Below are positions 15,939 to 24,441 of a DNA stretch of 64,000 bases, piece after piece. Below the pieces are notes generated by a model. The model was not told the DNA's origin. It saw nothing but the letters and a program-made list of their open reading frames with translations, and did not search any database. The position numbers were made by a program, and so were the translations under genes. Numbering within the stretch: position 1 is the first letter of the stretch; each line of letters starts with the position of its first letter. This DNA is from Kitasatospora herbaricolor (GTDB lineage Bacteria; Actinomycetota; Actinomycetes; Streptomycetales; Streptomycetaceae). The stretch spans positions 7,525,501 through 7,589,500 of the forward strand of contig NZ_JAUSVA010000002.1 in NCBI RefSeq assembly GCF_030813695.1, in the 5' to 3' direction.

Positions 15939-16586
15939 ATGACTGAGACCGGAGGTCTGCGGACCCTGAAGAAGGAACGCACCCGGCAGGCCCTCGCCGA
16001 CGTGGCGATCTCGCTGTTCCTCACCAAGGGCTTCGAGCAGGTCCCGGTCGCCGAGATCGCCGCCGCGGCCGAGGTCTCCAAGCCGACCCTGTTCCGCTAC
16101 TTCGCCAGCAAGGAGGACCTGGTCCTGCACCGCTTCGCCGACCACCTCGGCGAAGCCGCCCGGGTGGTGCTGGCCCGCCCGGCCGGGCAGCTGCCGCTGA
16201 CGGCGCTGCGACAGCACTTCCTCGACCGGCTGGCCGAGCACGACCCGGCGACCGGCCACTGCGACCACCCCGACGTGATCGCCTTCCAGCGGCTGGTCTA
16301 CGAGACCCGCAGCCTCAGCTCCCACCTGCGCGACTTTCTCGCGGCCGACACCGAGGCGCTGGCCGGGGCCCTCGCCGGGGCCGTCGCCGGCCAGGGCGAG
16401 CTGGCGCCGCGCCTGATCGCCGCCCAGTACGTCGCCGTGCGCCAGGAACTCACCTGGCACAACTGGACCAGGCTCGCCGCCGGCGCCACCGCCGACGAGG
16501 CCTTCCCGCAGGCCGCCGCCGAGGCGGAGCTGGCCTTCGCCCTGCTCGGCACCGGCGCCGCCGGCCTGGGGTACGGCCCCGGGTGA
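15939..16586 (+). CDS. TetR-family transcriptional regulator
   Basis: A 215-residue regulator. Residues about 10-60 form the TetR DNA-binding domain: KKERTRQALADVAISLFLTK, the VPVAEIAAAAEVSKPTLFRY helix-turn-helix and FASKEDLVL. The C-terminal part is an all-helical ligand and dimerisation domain without recognisable ligand specificity. It is divergent from the flavin monooxygenase and very probably represses it and itself. The ATG at 15939 has no ribosome-binding site, but a -10 box sits 6 nt upstream, so translation is probably leaderless. Confidence 0.88.
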   Translation: MTETGGLRTLKKERTRQALADVAISLFLTKGFEQVPVAEIAAAAEVSKPTLFRYFASKEDLVLHRFADHLGEAARVVLARPAGQLPLTALRQHFLDRLAEHDPATGHCDHPDVIAFQRLVYETRSLSSHLRDFLAADTEALAGALAGAVAGQGELAPRLIAAQYVAVRQELTWHNWTRLAAGATADEAFPQAAAEAELAFALLGTGAAGLGYGPG

Positions 16587-16662
16587 GGTCCCGGGGTGAC
16601 GGCCCGCCGGCCGGCGCCCCCACCGTCGGGCCGCCCGAAGGGGGAGGCGCCCGGACGCGCGA

Positions 16663-16697
16663 GGGCCCCGGCCCGCCGGTGGGCGGGGCCGGGGCCC
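16663..16697. terminator. Bidirectional terminator between tetR and the M6 protease gene
   Basis: GGGCCCCGGCCCGCC (16663-16677) pairs with the inverted copy ending at 16697, with one bulged G and a tetraloop. This very strong stem lies between convergent genes. Confidence 0.75.
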
Positions 16698-16726
16698 GGT
16701 GGCCGCCGTCCGACAGGTCATGACGG

Positions 16727-19090
16727 TCAGGCGGCCGGGCCGACCTTCACGGTGGTCAGCCGGCCGTCGCGGGTCTCGCGGACGACCTCGATCCTGGTGT
16801 TGGTGTCCGGCACCTTGACGCCGAGCTCCGGGTTGGCCGGGTCGCTGTAGACCCCGGTGCGGTCGTTGAAGACCGGTACGGCGGGCTCGGTGCCGAACCG
16901 GGTCGGCACGCCCCCGCTGTGCAGGGTGAAGGCCGTGGTGGGCTTCAGCGAGAACGGCGCGTCGTAGCTCTGCGCCCGGCCGTTGACCAGGCTGCCGCTG
17001 CCGAAGCGGATCGACGCGGGGTGCGCGTCGACCGGCAGGATCAGCCCGCCGCCCAAGTGGTCCCGGGTGTTGTTGTCCGCGTAGCCGGTGTCCCAGAGCC
17101 AGATCAGCACCCCCTCCTGGTACGGGTAGGTGTCGATCACTCCGGCCTTGCCGGCCACGCCGGAGTACCCGAAGTTGTACGGGCCGGTCTTCAGGAAGGC
17201 GCCGTAGCCGACGTAGCGGCGGTTCTCCACCAGGTACGCCCGGGGGTGTTCGCGGACGGCGGCCTTGCCGGTCACCACGCCGAACCCGGTGCTGGTCCAG
17301 CCCTGGCCGCCGCTCTCGGCGCCGTCCTCGACCAGGGTGGCGCCGCCGGCCGTGATCCGGACGGCGTCGATCAGCACGCCCTTGCCGTGGGTGTTGCCGT
17401 CCGAGGTGGCGTGGAAGCGGACCCGGACCGCCCGGCCGAGGTAGGCGTCCAGCGGGATGTGCAACTGGGTCCAGCCGGCCGAGGTGCCGCTCAGGCCCGG
17501 GGTGCGGGCGGGGGTGTCGCCGATCGGCGCGCCGTTCACCGTGCCCGGTAGCGGTCGCCAGGTCCGGCCGTCGTCGGTGGAGGCCTCGACCGTGAGGAAG
17601 TCGTAGTCCTGCTCGATGTCGTACCAGGCGGCGGCGTCCAGCGCGGCCGGGCCGCCGGCTCCGGTCAGGTCGAGCGTCCGGCCGAGGGAGGCGTCCAGGT
17701 TGTCGCCGGTGTCGCTCCACCACTGGGCGGCGCCCTGGTAGGGCTCGGCGAGTTCGGTGGTGGTGCGCCCCGGCGGCAGGTGGACCAGGACGGCCTGCGC
17801 CTGGTCGGTGTTGTAGCCGCTGACGCCGAGCGCGTGGCTGGACCTGGTGCCGGCCTGGGCCTCGTCGTAGTTGAGCCAGCCGAACTGCAGCTTGCTCCAG
17901 GCGTCGAGGTCGCCCGGGTACTCGCCGGTGGTGTTCCGGCCCTTGCCCAGGTAGGAGGCGGAGGACATCAGCGACCAGAAGCTGACGGCGTTCTCGCCGC
18001 CGGTGGTCGGGTAGAGGTCCGGCAGGCCCAGGTTGTGGCCGAACTCGTGGGCGAACAGCCCGACTCCGCTGTTCTCGCCCGCCTGCACGTAGTCGTAGAC
18101 GTACAGGCCGGTGTCCCCGACGGGGGAGCCGCCGATCCGGTTGCCGGCCGGCCCGCTCTGCCCGGTCGGGTCCGGGAAGTCCCAACTGCGGTGCGCCCAC
18201 AGGGCGTCCGCGCCCTGGGCGCCGCCGCCCCAGGTCTCGTCCACGCCCGCGTGCACCACCACGACGTTGTCGAGGTAGCCGTCCGGTTCCTCGAAGTTCC
18301 CGTCCTTGTCGTGGTCGTAGCGGTCGTAGACGTCGTACTGGGCCAGGTCGGCGGTGACGTCCGCGGCGCTGCGGCCCTTGGCGATCTCGCCGTCGTACCA
18401 GGCCCGGGTGGCGTCCCGGACGAACTCCTGCGCCTGGGTCCAGGCGCCGCTGCCCTGCGGGCCCTTGTTGCTGCCGTACCGGGCCTCGTTGTACGGCACG
18501 GTCACCCAGTCGCTGACGGTGCCGTCGAGGTCGTACCGGCCCGAGGACTGGGTGCGGTAGTAGGTGCGCATCGAGTTGGCGCCGGGTGCGTCGTCGAAGA
18601 ACATCCGCTGGTAGTAGTCGCGGCCGAAGTCGCTCTTCCAGAGGGTGTGGGTGTCGCTGCCGTCCGGCCGCGGGATCGTGTTGTGCCGGGGGCCCGGGGT
18701 GCCGCCGTAGCGCGGCTGGCCGTTGTACAGGGTCGAGGTGTCGACCTGGTCGCCGAACTGGGCCAGGATGACGAAGACCTTGTCCGTGCGCTGCTGCGCG
18801 AGCTGGACGTAGTCTCCGCCGACCTTGACCTTCGCGGGCGCCCGGCCGTCCGGAGTGCGGGCGACGGCGCCCTTGTTGAGCTGCTCCAGCGCCTTGGTGC
18901 GCAGCGACTGCCGTTCACGCTCCTGCGGGGCGAGCGGCTGGGCCGGTGCTTCGGCGCCCTCGGTGCCCTGGACGGCGGAGAGGGCGGGGGCGGGCTGCGG
19001 GGGTGCGGCCTGGGCGGGGGTGCCGAGGAGGGTGGCCGCTGTGGCGCCGGTGGTGAGCGCCGCCGCGAGTATCGCGGACAGTCTGCGCAA
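16727..19090 (-). CDS. Secreted immune inhibitor A-type metalloprotease (M6)
   Basis: A 787-residue secreted zinc protease. A signal peptide with LSAILAAALTTGATAATLLG precedes a cleavage site near AQA (about residue 28). A pro-region follows, then the M6 catalytic domain with HEFGHNLGLPDLY (zinc ligands about residues 348-358) and downstream SLMSSASY. DHDKDGNFEEPDGY (about residue 265) resembles an EF-hand-like calcium loop. C-terminal beta-sandwich domains (about 480-760) resemble the VEG/MAM-like modules of InhA. Homologues degrade host or environmental proteins and antimicrobial peptides. Upstream, the operator-like motif at 19193-19215 matches the pepP/importer region, linking it to peptide nutrition. 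Confidence 0.9.
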   Translation of the reverse strand: MRRLSAILAAALTTGATAATLLGTPAQAAPPQPAPALSAVQGTEGAEAPAQPLAPQERERQSLRTKALEQLNKGAVARTPDGRAPAKVKVGGDYVQLAQQRTDKVFVILAQFGDQVDTSTLYNGQPRYGGTPGPRHNTIPRPDGSDTHTLWKSDFGRDYYQRMFFDDAPGANSMRTYYRTQSSGRYDLDGTVSDWVTVPYNEARYGSNKGPQGSGAWTQAQEFVRDATRAWYDGEIAKGRSAADVTADLAQYDVYDRYDHDKDGNFEEPDGYLDNVVVVHAGVDETWGGGAQGADALWAHRSWDFPDPTGQSGPAGNRIGGSPVGDTGLYVYDYVQAGENSGVGLFAHEFGHNLGLPDLYPTTGGENAVSFWSLMSSASYLGKGRNTTGEYPGDLDAWSKLQFGWLNYDEAQAGTRSSHALGVSGYNTDQAQAVLVHLPPGRTTTELAEPYQGAAQWWSDTGDNLDASLGRTLDLTGAGGPAALDAAAWYDIEQDYDFLTVEASTDDGRTWRPLPGTVNGAPIGDTPARTPGLSGTSAGWTQLHIPLDAYLGRAVRVRFHATSDGNTHGKGVLIDAVRITAGGATLVEDGAESGGQGWTSTGFGVVTGKAAVREHPRAYLVENRRYVGYGAFLKTGPYNFGYSGVAGKAGVIDTYPYQEGVLIWLWDTGYADNNTRDHLGGGLILPVDAHPASIRFGSGSLVNGRAQSYDAPFSLKPTTAFTLHSGGVPTRFGTEPAVPVFNDRTGVYSDPANPELGVKVPDTNTRIEVVRETRDGRLTTVKVGPAA

Positions 19091-19192
19091 CTGACCGGTC
19101 CTTTCCGGACGGTGGTGGTCGGGGGAGGGTGGTGCGGCGGGCCGGCCGGGGGAACGGGCGGGAGGCGGACAGACCAGGTGAAGGGTTGTAAT

Positions 19193-19215
19193 ATTTCACA
19201 TGTCATGGGTCACAT
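19193..19215 (-). promoter_or_regulatory. Shared peptidase-regulon motif upstream of M6 protease
   Basis: ATTTCACAT (19193-19201) and GGGTCACAT (19207-19215) repeat exactly the two elements seen at 5535-5563, but 6 bp closer together. Read toward the protease gene, ATGTGACCCATGACAT matches 14 of 16 bases of the pepP-side copy. The site is about 105-125 bp upstream of the protease start, nearly the same distance as in front of pepP. TATTAC on the minus strand (19193-19188) may be the -10 box. Confidence 0.6.
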
Positions 19216-19260
19216 GGAAGACCTGGGTAAGCCGTACCGCCGCCGCGGCCGAACCCGCCC

Positions 19261-19302
19261 GCCCGGTGCCCGGTGCCCGGTGCCCGGTGCCCGGTGCCCA
19301 GT
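19261..19302. repeat. GCCCGGT tandem repeat
   Basis: Five exact GCCCGGT units (19261-19295) and one variant GCCCAGT (19296-19302) lie upstream of the HAD phosphatase gene. There is no coding continuity and the function is unknown. Confidence 0.85.
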
Positions 19303-19374
19303 GCGGCCGGTGCGGCAAGCGGGAAGCGCCGGAAGTCCGCCCCCGAGGCGGGGCCCCGCCGTAGGCTGCCGGGC

Positions 19375-20031
19375 ATGACTGCCGAGCCCTTCGAGCTGGT
19401 GATCTTCGACTGCGACGGCGTGCTGGTCGACAGCGAGCGGATAGCGGTGCAGGTGGACGCCCGGGTCTTCGCCGACCTGGGCTGCGCGTTCACCGAGGCG
19501 GAGATCGTCGAACGGCTGGTCGGCTCCTCCGCCGAGGTCTGGCGGGCCGCGGTGGAGGAGCGGCTCGGCCGGCCGCTGGAGGAAGGCTGGGAGGAGCCGT
19601 ACCACTCCTGGTACCGGGACGCGCTCGACGCCCGGCTCACCGTCGTGGACGGGATCACCGAGGCACTGGACGCGCTCGTGCTGCCCTCCTGCGTGGCGTC
19701 CAACGGCGGGCACGGCTGGATGCGGCGCAACCTCGCCCGCACCGGGCTGTTCGAGCGGTTCGCGGGCCGGATCTTCAGCGCCGAGGACGTCACCCGGGGG
19801 AAGCCGGAACCCGACCTCTTCCTGCACGCGGCCCGGGCCATGGGGGCGGACCCCGCGCGCTGCGCGGTGGTCGAGGACAGCGCCTACGGGGTGCGGGCCG
19901 CCCGGGCGGCCGGGATGCGGGCCTTCGGGTACGCGGGTGGCCTGACGCAGGCCGCCCGGCTGGCGGGGCCGGGGACGGTGGTCTTCGACGACATGCGCGA
20001 GCTGCCCGGCCTGCTGGCCTCGACCACCTGA
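19375..20031 (+). CDS. HAD-superfamily IA hydrolase (phosphatase/phosphoglucomutase-like)
   Basis: A 218-residue HAD hydrolase. Motif I is FDCDGVLVDSE (nucleophile Asp near residue 11), motif II SCVASNGG, motif III KPEPDLFLHAA and motif IV VVEDSAYGVRAA. The helical cap between motifs I and II places it in subfamily IA near beta-phosphoglucomutase and GPH-type phosphatases; Asn in place of the usual motif II Ser/Thr neighbourhood is worth noting. TAGGCT (19362-19367) ends 7 nt before the ATG and no ribosome-binding site exists, so the mRNA is probably leaderless. The substrate is unknown. Confidence 0.85.
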   Translation: MTAEPFELVIFDCDGVLVDSERIAVQVDARVFADLGCAFTEAEIVERLVGSSAEVWRAAVEERLGRPLEEGWEEPYHSWYRDALDARLTVVDGITEALDALVLPSCVASNGGHGWMRRNLARTGLFERFAGRIFSAEDVTRGKPEPDLFLHAARAMGADPARCAVVEDSAYGVRAARAAGMRAFGYAGGLTQAARLAGPGTVVFDDMRELPGLLASTT

Positions 20032-20112
20032 CCCGAGCGCGACGCCGGCGGTGGACGGGCGGGACGTCGGCGGGACGCGGGCGGGCGCGTCGGTGCCGGC
20101 TGCGCCGGGCCG

Positions 20113-20442
20113 TCAGTCGCCGGCGCGCAGCTCGGCGAGCAGGGTGCCCTGTTCGGCCAGCAGCACGGTGAGGATCCGGCGGGCCGACCTGAGCAGGTCG
20201 GCGACGTCCCCGCCGGCCAGGGCGTACACCACCGTCGAGCCCTCGCGGCTGGCCGTCACGATCCCGGAGCGGCGCAGCACCGCGAGCTGCTGGGAGAGGC
20301 TGGACGGCTCGATGTCCAGGTCGGCGAGCAGGTCGCGGACGGGCGTGGGGCCGGCCTGGAGCAGTTCCAGCACGCGGATGCGGGTGGGGTGGCCGAGCAT
20401 CCGGAAGAACTCGGCCTTCGCCTGGTACAGGGGTGCGGCCAC
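20113..20442 (-). CDS. ArsR-family winged-helix regulator
   Basis: A 109-residue ArsR/SmtB-type regulator starting at GTG 20442. LYQAKAEFFRMLGHPTRIRV is followed by LLADLDIEPSSLSQQLAVLR, the recognition helix, and the GSTVVYALAG wing. It lacks the CxC metal-binding motif of arsenic or cadmium sensors, so it probably senses a non-metal signal or uses other ligands. It lies 85 bp downstream of the roadblock gene on the same strand and may share its transcript. No obvious target gene adjoins it. Confidence 0.82.
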   Translation of the reverse strand: MAAPLYQAKAEFFRMLGHPTRIRVLELLQAGPTPVRDLLADLDIEPSSLSQQLAVLRRSGIVTASREGSTVVYALAGGDVADLLRSARRILTVLLAEQGTLLAELRAGD

Positions 20443-20527
20443 GTCTCTGCCCTCCTGCTGCCGCTGGGTGTGGCCGGGTGCGGCCGGAGTCCCCGGCGCC
20501 GGGTGCGGCCGGGCCGGTGCCGCCGGG

Positions 20528-20902
20528 TCAGACCTCCAGCCCGGCCTCGATCCGCTTCAGGTGGTGGCGGGCCATCGCCAGGTTGGCGCGGTTGCGGTTG
20601 AGCGCGAGGTACAGGAACAGGCCGCGGCCGTTCTTCGTCGCCAGCGGCCGGACCAGGTGGTACTGGTTGGTGAGGCTGACCAGGATGTCCTCGATCTCGT
20701 TGTCGTGCAGGTTGAGCATCTCCATGGTGCGCATCTTGGCGCGGACCATGTCGGTGTTGCCGGCGGCCGCGACGTTGAGGTCGAGTTCGGCGCCGTCGCC
20801 GAGGCTGCCGAGGGCCATGCCGCTGCCGTAGTCGACCAGCGCGACGCCGATCGCGCCCTCGATGGTCATGGCTTCCTTGAGGGACGTCTCCAGATTCGCC
20901 AT
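20528..20902 (-). CDS. Roadblock/LC7-like small protein
   Basis: A 124-residue protein resembling the roadblock/LC7 (MglB-like) fold: an N-terminal helix, VALVDYGSGMALGSL strand pair, a long DMVRAKMRTMEMLNL helix and HLVRPLATKNGRGLFLYLAL strands. In streptomycetes roadblock proteins often belong to conservons with a GTPase and a DUF742 protein; none is present, so this is a stand-alone copy. AGGAGGATC precedes the ATG. A role in scaffolding or GTPase regulation is only an inference from the fold. Confidence 0.65.
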   Translation of the reverse strand: MANLETSLKEAMTIEGAIGVALVDYGSGMALGSLGDGAELDLNVAAAGNTDMVRAKMRTMEMLNLHDNEIEDILVSLTNQYHLVRPLATKNGRGLFLYLALNRNRANLAMARHHLKRIEAGLEV

Positions 20903-21515
20903 CGCGATCCTCCTGTGGGGGCGGTGCCCGTGCCGGTCCGGCGGGGCTGCTGGGAACAGACTGTAGGGAGATCGTTACCGTCCGGACGGGGGTTGACCGG
21001 AGGTGATCGCAGCTGGTCGCCGGCCGTTCGCAAAGTGATCATCCGGCGATCGATTGAAGACATTTGCAACTAGGAATCTGCTACCGAGGCGCCCGCGGCG
21101 ATCGGTGCCGTCCCCGCCGTCGGCCTGCGGACATGCCCCCGCACCCGTGCCCGGACGCGCCTGCGCACCCGCCCCGCACTCGCCCCCGCACCCGCGCCCG
21201 GCCCGCGCCGGGGCGCGCCCAGCGGACCTGCTCCGCACCCGCCCGGCCGTCCGCCCGCGGACCCGCGCTGCGGCCCGCCCGCGCACCCGCTCCGGGCCTG
21301 CGGAAAAACGGTGCTATTGATGTCAGCCCTGACGGGTAATCTCTGGCTGAGATGCTCGATCACCACATCAACCACACCCCCCGCCGCGCCCCGTCGCCGG
21401 TCAGCACCGGCCCGGCCCCGCAGCCGCAGGCGTCGCCGTCTGCGCCCCCGTTCCGCCCGTCCGGGCCCCAGCCCCACGGGACGAAGCAGTCCTACGGGAA
21501 GAAGAGGTGACGCAG
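20903..21515. other. Long intergenic region upstream of helY
   Basis: This 613-bp gap has an AT-rich island at about 21035-21080 that may drive the roadblock gene leftward, then a monotonous GC-rich stretch with repeated CGCACCC/CCGCGC words (about 21130-21300), then a second AT-rich part. There, GTCAG-CC-CTGAC (21322-21333) is a perfect dyad between TATTGA (21315-21320) and TAATCT (21337-21342), which could be the helY promoter. No gene is supported. Confidence 0.5.
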
Positions 21516-24368
21516 ATGACCAGCACCCCCCAGCGTTCCGAGGACGAGGAACTCAGCCCCGCCGAGGCCTACGCGGCCTTCCGCCGGCGCGCCAAGCAGC
21601 AGGCCACCGCCCTCTACGGGTTCCAGCAGCTCTACGACTTCCCGCTGGACGACTTCCAGATCCAGGCCTGCGAGGCCCTGGAGGCCGGGGAGGGCGTCCT
21701 GGTCGCCGCGCCGACCGGCTCCGGCAAGACCATCGTGGGCGAGTTCGCCGTGCACCTGGCCCTCCAGGGCGGCCGCAAGTGCTTCTACACCACGCCGATC
21801 AAGGCCCTGTCCAACCAGAAGTACGGCGACCTGGTCAAGCGCTACGGCGCCGCCAAGGTGGGCCTGCTCACCGGCGACAACACGGTCAACGGTGACGCGC
21901 CGGTGGTGGTGATGACCACCGAGGTGCTGCGCAACATGCTCTACGCGGGTTCGCAGACCCTCGACGGCCTGGGCTACGTGGTGATGGACGAGGTCCACTA
22001 CCTCGCCGACCGCTTCCGCGGCGCCGTCTGGGAAGAGGTGATCATCCACCTGCCCGAGTCGGTCACCCTGGTCTCGCTGTCCGCGACGGTCTCCAACGCC
22101 GAGGAGTTCGGCGACTGGCTGGACACCGTGCGCGGCGGCACCAAGGTGATCGTCTCCGAGCACCGCCCGGTGCCGCTCTGGCAGCACGTGATGGCCGGCA
22201 ACCGGATGTACGACCTCTTCGCCAACCCGGACCGCGACGGCCGCCCCAAGGACGCGCCGCGCAACCCGGCCAAGCTGGTCAACCCCGAGCTGGTCCGCCT
22301 CGCCCGCTCCGAGCTGGCCGCGAATCCCCGCGGCGACCGCTTCGCCAAGGGACGCGGCCGGTCCATGCCCACCGGCCGTCCCGGCCGGGTCTGGACCCCG
22401 GGCCGGGTGGACGTGATCGACCGCCTCGACTCCGAGGGCCTGCTGCCGGCCATCACCTTCATCTTCAGCCGGGCCGGCTGCGAGGCCGCCGTCCAGCAGT
22501 GCCTCAGCTCGGGCCTGCGCCTCAACAAGGACTCCGACCGGGCCCGGGTCCGGGCCATCGTCGAGGAGCGCTGCGCCGACATCCCCGACGAGGACCTGCA
22601 CGTCCTCGGCTACTTCGAGTGGCTCGACGGGCTGGAGCGCGGCATCGCCGCCCACCACGCCGGCATGCTGCCGCGGTTCAAGGAGGTGGTCGAGGAACTG
22701 TTCGTGAAGGGGCTGGTCAAGGCCGTCTTCGCGACCGAGACGCTGGCGCTGGGCATCAACATGCCCGCCCGCTCGGTGGTGATGGAGAAGCTCGTCAAGT
22801 GGAACGGCGAGACCCACGCCGACATCACCCCCGGCGAGTACACCCAGCTCACCGGCCGGGCCGGCCGCCGCGGCATCGACATCGAGGGCCACGCCGTGGT
22901 GCTCTGGCAGCGCGGGCTGGACCCGGAGGCGCTGGCCGGCCTGGCCGGCACCCGCACCTACCCGCTGAAGTCCTCGTTCCGGCCGTCCTACAACATGGCC
23001 GTCAACCTGGTCTCCCAGTTCGGCCGGCACCGCTCGCGCGAGCTGCTGGAGACGTCCTTCGCGCAGTTCCAGGCCGACCGCTCGGTGGTCGGCATCGCCA
23101 AGCAGGTCCAGCGCAACGAGGAGGGTCTGGACGGCTACCGCGAGTCGATGACCTGCCACCTCGGCGACTTCGACGAGTACATGGCCCTGCGCCGCTCCCT
23201 CAAGGACCGCGAGAACGACCTCGCCCGCGAGGGCAGCGGCCAGCGCCGGGCCGCCGCGATCGAGTCGATCGAGCAGCTGAAGCCGGGCGACGTGATCCAC
23301 GTGCCGACCGGCAAGTTCGCCGGTCTCGCGCTGGTCCTCGACCCGGGCCTGCCGCCGGTCAGCCGCTCGCCGCGCACCCACCGCCACCCCGACTACCAGG
23401 ACGGCCCGCGTCCGGTGGTGCTCACCTCCGAGCGGCAGGTCAAGCGGCTCGCGATGATCGACTTCCCGCACCCGGTGACGGCGGTCGACCGGATGAAGAT
23501 CCCCAAGTCGTTCAACCCGCGCAGCCCGCAGTCCCGCCGGGACCTCGCCTCCGCGCTGCGGACCAAGGCCGGGCACCTGGAGCCGGAGCGGTTCCGCCGC
23601 GGCCGGGCGGCCGCCGCCGACGACCCCGAGATCACCCGGCTGCGCACCGAGCTGCGCCAGCACCCCTGCCACGGCTGCGACGAGCGCGAGGACCACGCCC
23701 GCTGGGCCGAGCGCTACCACCGCCTGCACCGCGACACCGATCTGCTGGAGCGCAAGATGCGCTCCCGCACCCACACCATCGCCCGCACCTTCGACCGGGT
23801 CTGCGGCCTGCTCACCGACCTCGGCTACCTGGAGGGCGACACCGTCACCCCGGACGGCAAGCGCCTCGGCCGGCTCTACGGCGAGCTCGACCTGCTCGCC
23901 TCCGAGTGCATCCGCGAGGGCGTCTGGAAGGACCTCGCCGCGGCCGAACTCGCCGCCTGCGCCTCCGCGCTGGTGTACGAGGCCCGGCAGGCCGACGACG
24001 CCGCCGCCCCCCGGGTCCCGGAGGGCAACGCCAAGGAGGCCCTCGGCCGGATGGTCCGGATCTGGGGCCACCTGGACGCCCTGGAGGAGCAGCACCGGAT
24101 CAACACCGCCGAGGGCGTCGGCCAGCGCGAGCCCGACCTCGGCTTCGCCTGGGTCGCCTACCGCTGGTCGCTCGGCCACAACCTGGACTCGGTCCTGCGG
24201 GACGCCGAGATGCCGGCCGGCGACTTCGTCCGCTGGACGAAGCAGCTGATCGACGTCCTCGGCCAGATCCAGGACGCGGCCGGCGAGGACGCCAAGCTGC
24301 GCGGCACCGCCCGCAAGGCGGTCGACAGCCTGCGTCGCGGCATCATCGCCTACTCCTCGGTGGGCTGA
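21516..24368 (+). CDS. helY: Ski2/Mtr4-like DEVH-box RNA helicase (HelY type)
   Basis: A 950-residue superfamily 2 helicase. Motif I is AAPTGSGKTIVGEFA (about residue 65), motif II VMDEVHYLADRFRG, motif III LVSLSATVSNAEEF, motif V ATETLALGINMPARSVV and motif VI QLTGRAGRRGID. The C-terminal half contains the DSHCT domain and an rRNA-processing-arch-like insert with HPCHGCDEREDH. Actinobacterial HelY proteins are thought to act in RNA processing or degradation. The ATG at 21516 has GAAGAGG 8 nt upstream; GTG 21507 is an alternative. It is not next to tatC here, unlike in mycobacteria. Confidence 0.88.
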   Translation: MTSTPQRSEDEELSPAEAYAAFRRRAKQQATALYGFQQLYDFPLDDFQIQACEALEAGEGVLVAAPTGSGKTIVGEFAVHLALQGGRKCFYTTPIKALSNQKYGDLVKRYGAAKVGLLTGDNTVNGDAPVVVMTTEVLRNMLYAGSQTLDGLGYVVMDEVHYLADRFRGAVWEEVIIHLPESVTLVSLSATVSNAEEFGDWLDTVRGGTKVIVSEHRPVPLWQHVMAGNRMYDLFANPDRDGRPKDAPRNPAKLVNPELVRLARSELAANPRGDRFAKGRGRSMPTGRPGRVWTPGRVDVIDRLDSEGLLPAITFIFSRAGCEAAVQQCLSSGLRLNKDSDRARVRAIVEERCADIPDEDLHVLGYFEWLDGLERGIAAHHAGMLPRFKEVVEELFVKGLVKAVFATETLALGINMPARSVVMEKLVKWNGETHADITPGEYTQLTGRAGRRGIDIEGHAVVLWQRGLDPEALAGLAGTRTYPLKSSFRPSYNMAVNLVSQFGRHRSRELLETSFAQFQADRSVVGIAKQVQRNEEGLDGYRESMTCHLGDFDEYMALRRSLKDRENDLAREGSGQRRAAAIESIEQLKPGDVIHVPTGKFAGLALVLDPGLPPVSRSPRTHRHPDYQDGPRPVVLTSERQVKRLAMIDFPHPVTAVDRMKIPKSFNPRSPQSRRDLASALRTKAGHLEPERFRRGRAAAADDPEITRLRTELRQHPCHGCDEREDHARWAERYHRLHRDTDLLERKMRSRTHTIARTFDRVCGLLTDLGYLEGDTVTPDGKRLGRLYGELDLLASECIREGVWKDLAAAELAACASALVYEARQADDAAAPRVPEGNAKEALGRMVRIWGHLDALEEQHRINTAEGVGQREPDLGFAWVAYRWSLGHNLDSVLRDAEMPAGDFVRWTKQLIDVLGQIQDAAGEDAKLRGTARKAVDSLRRGIIAYSSVG

Positions 24369-24383
24369 CCCGGCACCGGACGA

Positions 24384-24432
24384 CGAAGGGGGCCCGGCCG
24401 CACGGTGGTTGCCGGCGGCCGGGCCCCCTTCG
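24384..24432. terminator. Bidirectional terminator between helY and exonuclease genes
   Basis: A perfect 17-bp stem, CGAAGGGGGCCCGGCCG (24384-24400) with its inverse at 24416-24432, encloses a 15-nt loop between convergent genes. Confidence 0.8.
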
Positions 24433-24441
24433 CGCGACTTC

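Noticed and set aside
14244..16586. Start of a polyketide biosynthetic cluster
   Set aside because: Only a flavin hydroxylase and its TetR regulator are present; neighbours are a collagenase and a protease, with no synthase genes.
14244..18200. Very long open frame on the minus strand through the protease and monooxygenase
   Set aside because: Its first part is an antisense-free but out-of-frame reading of the protease gene; only the part from 15794 shows protein-family motifs. Such frames are common in high-GC DNA.
21130..21300. Pro/Ala/Arg-rich small proteins in the helY upstream region
   Set aside because: All frames give low-complexity sequences caused by GC-rich repeats, with no ribosome-binding site or codon bias support.
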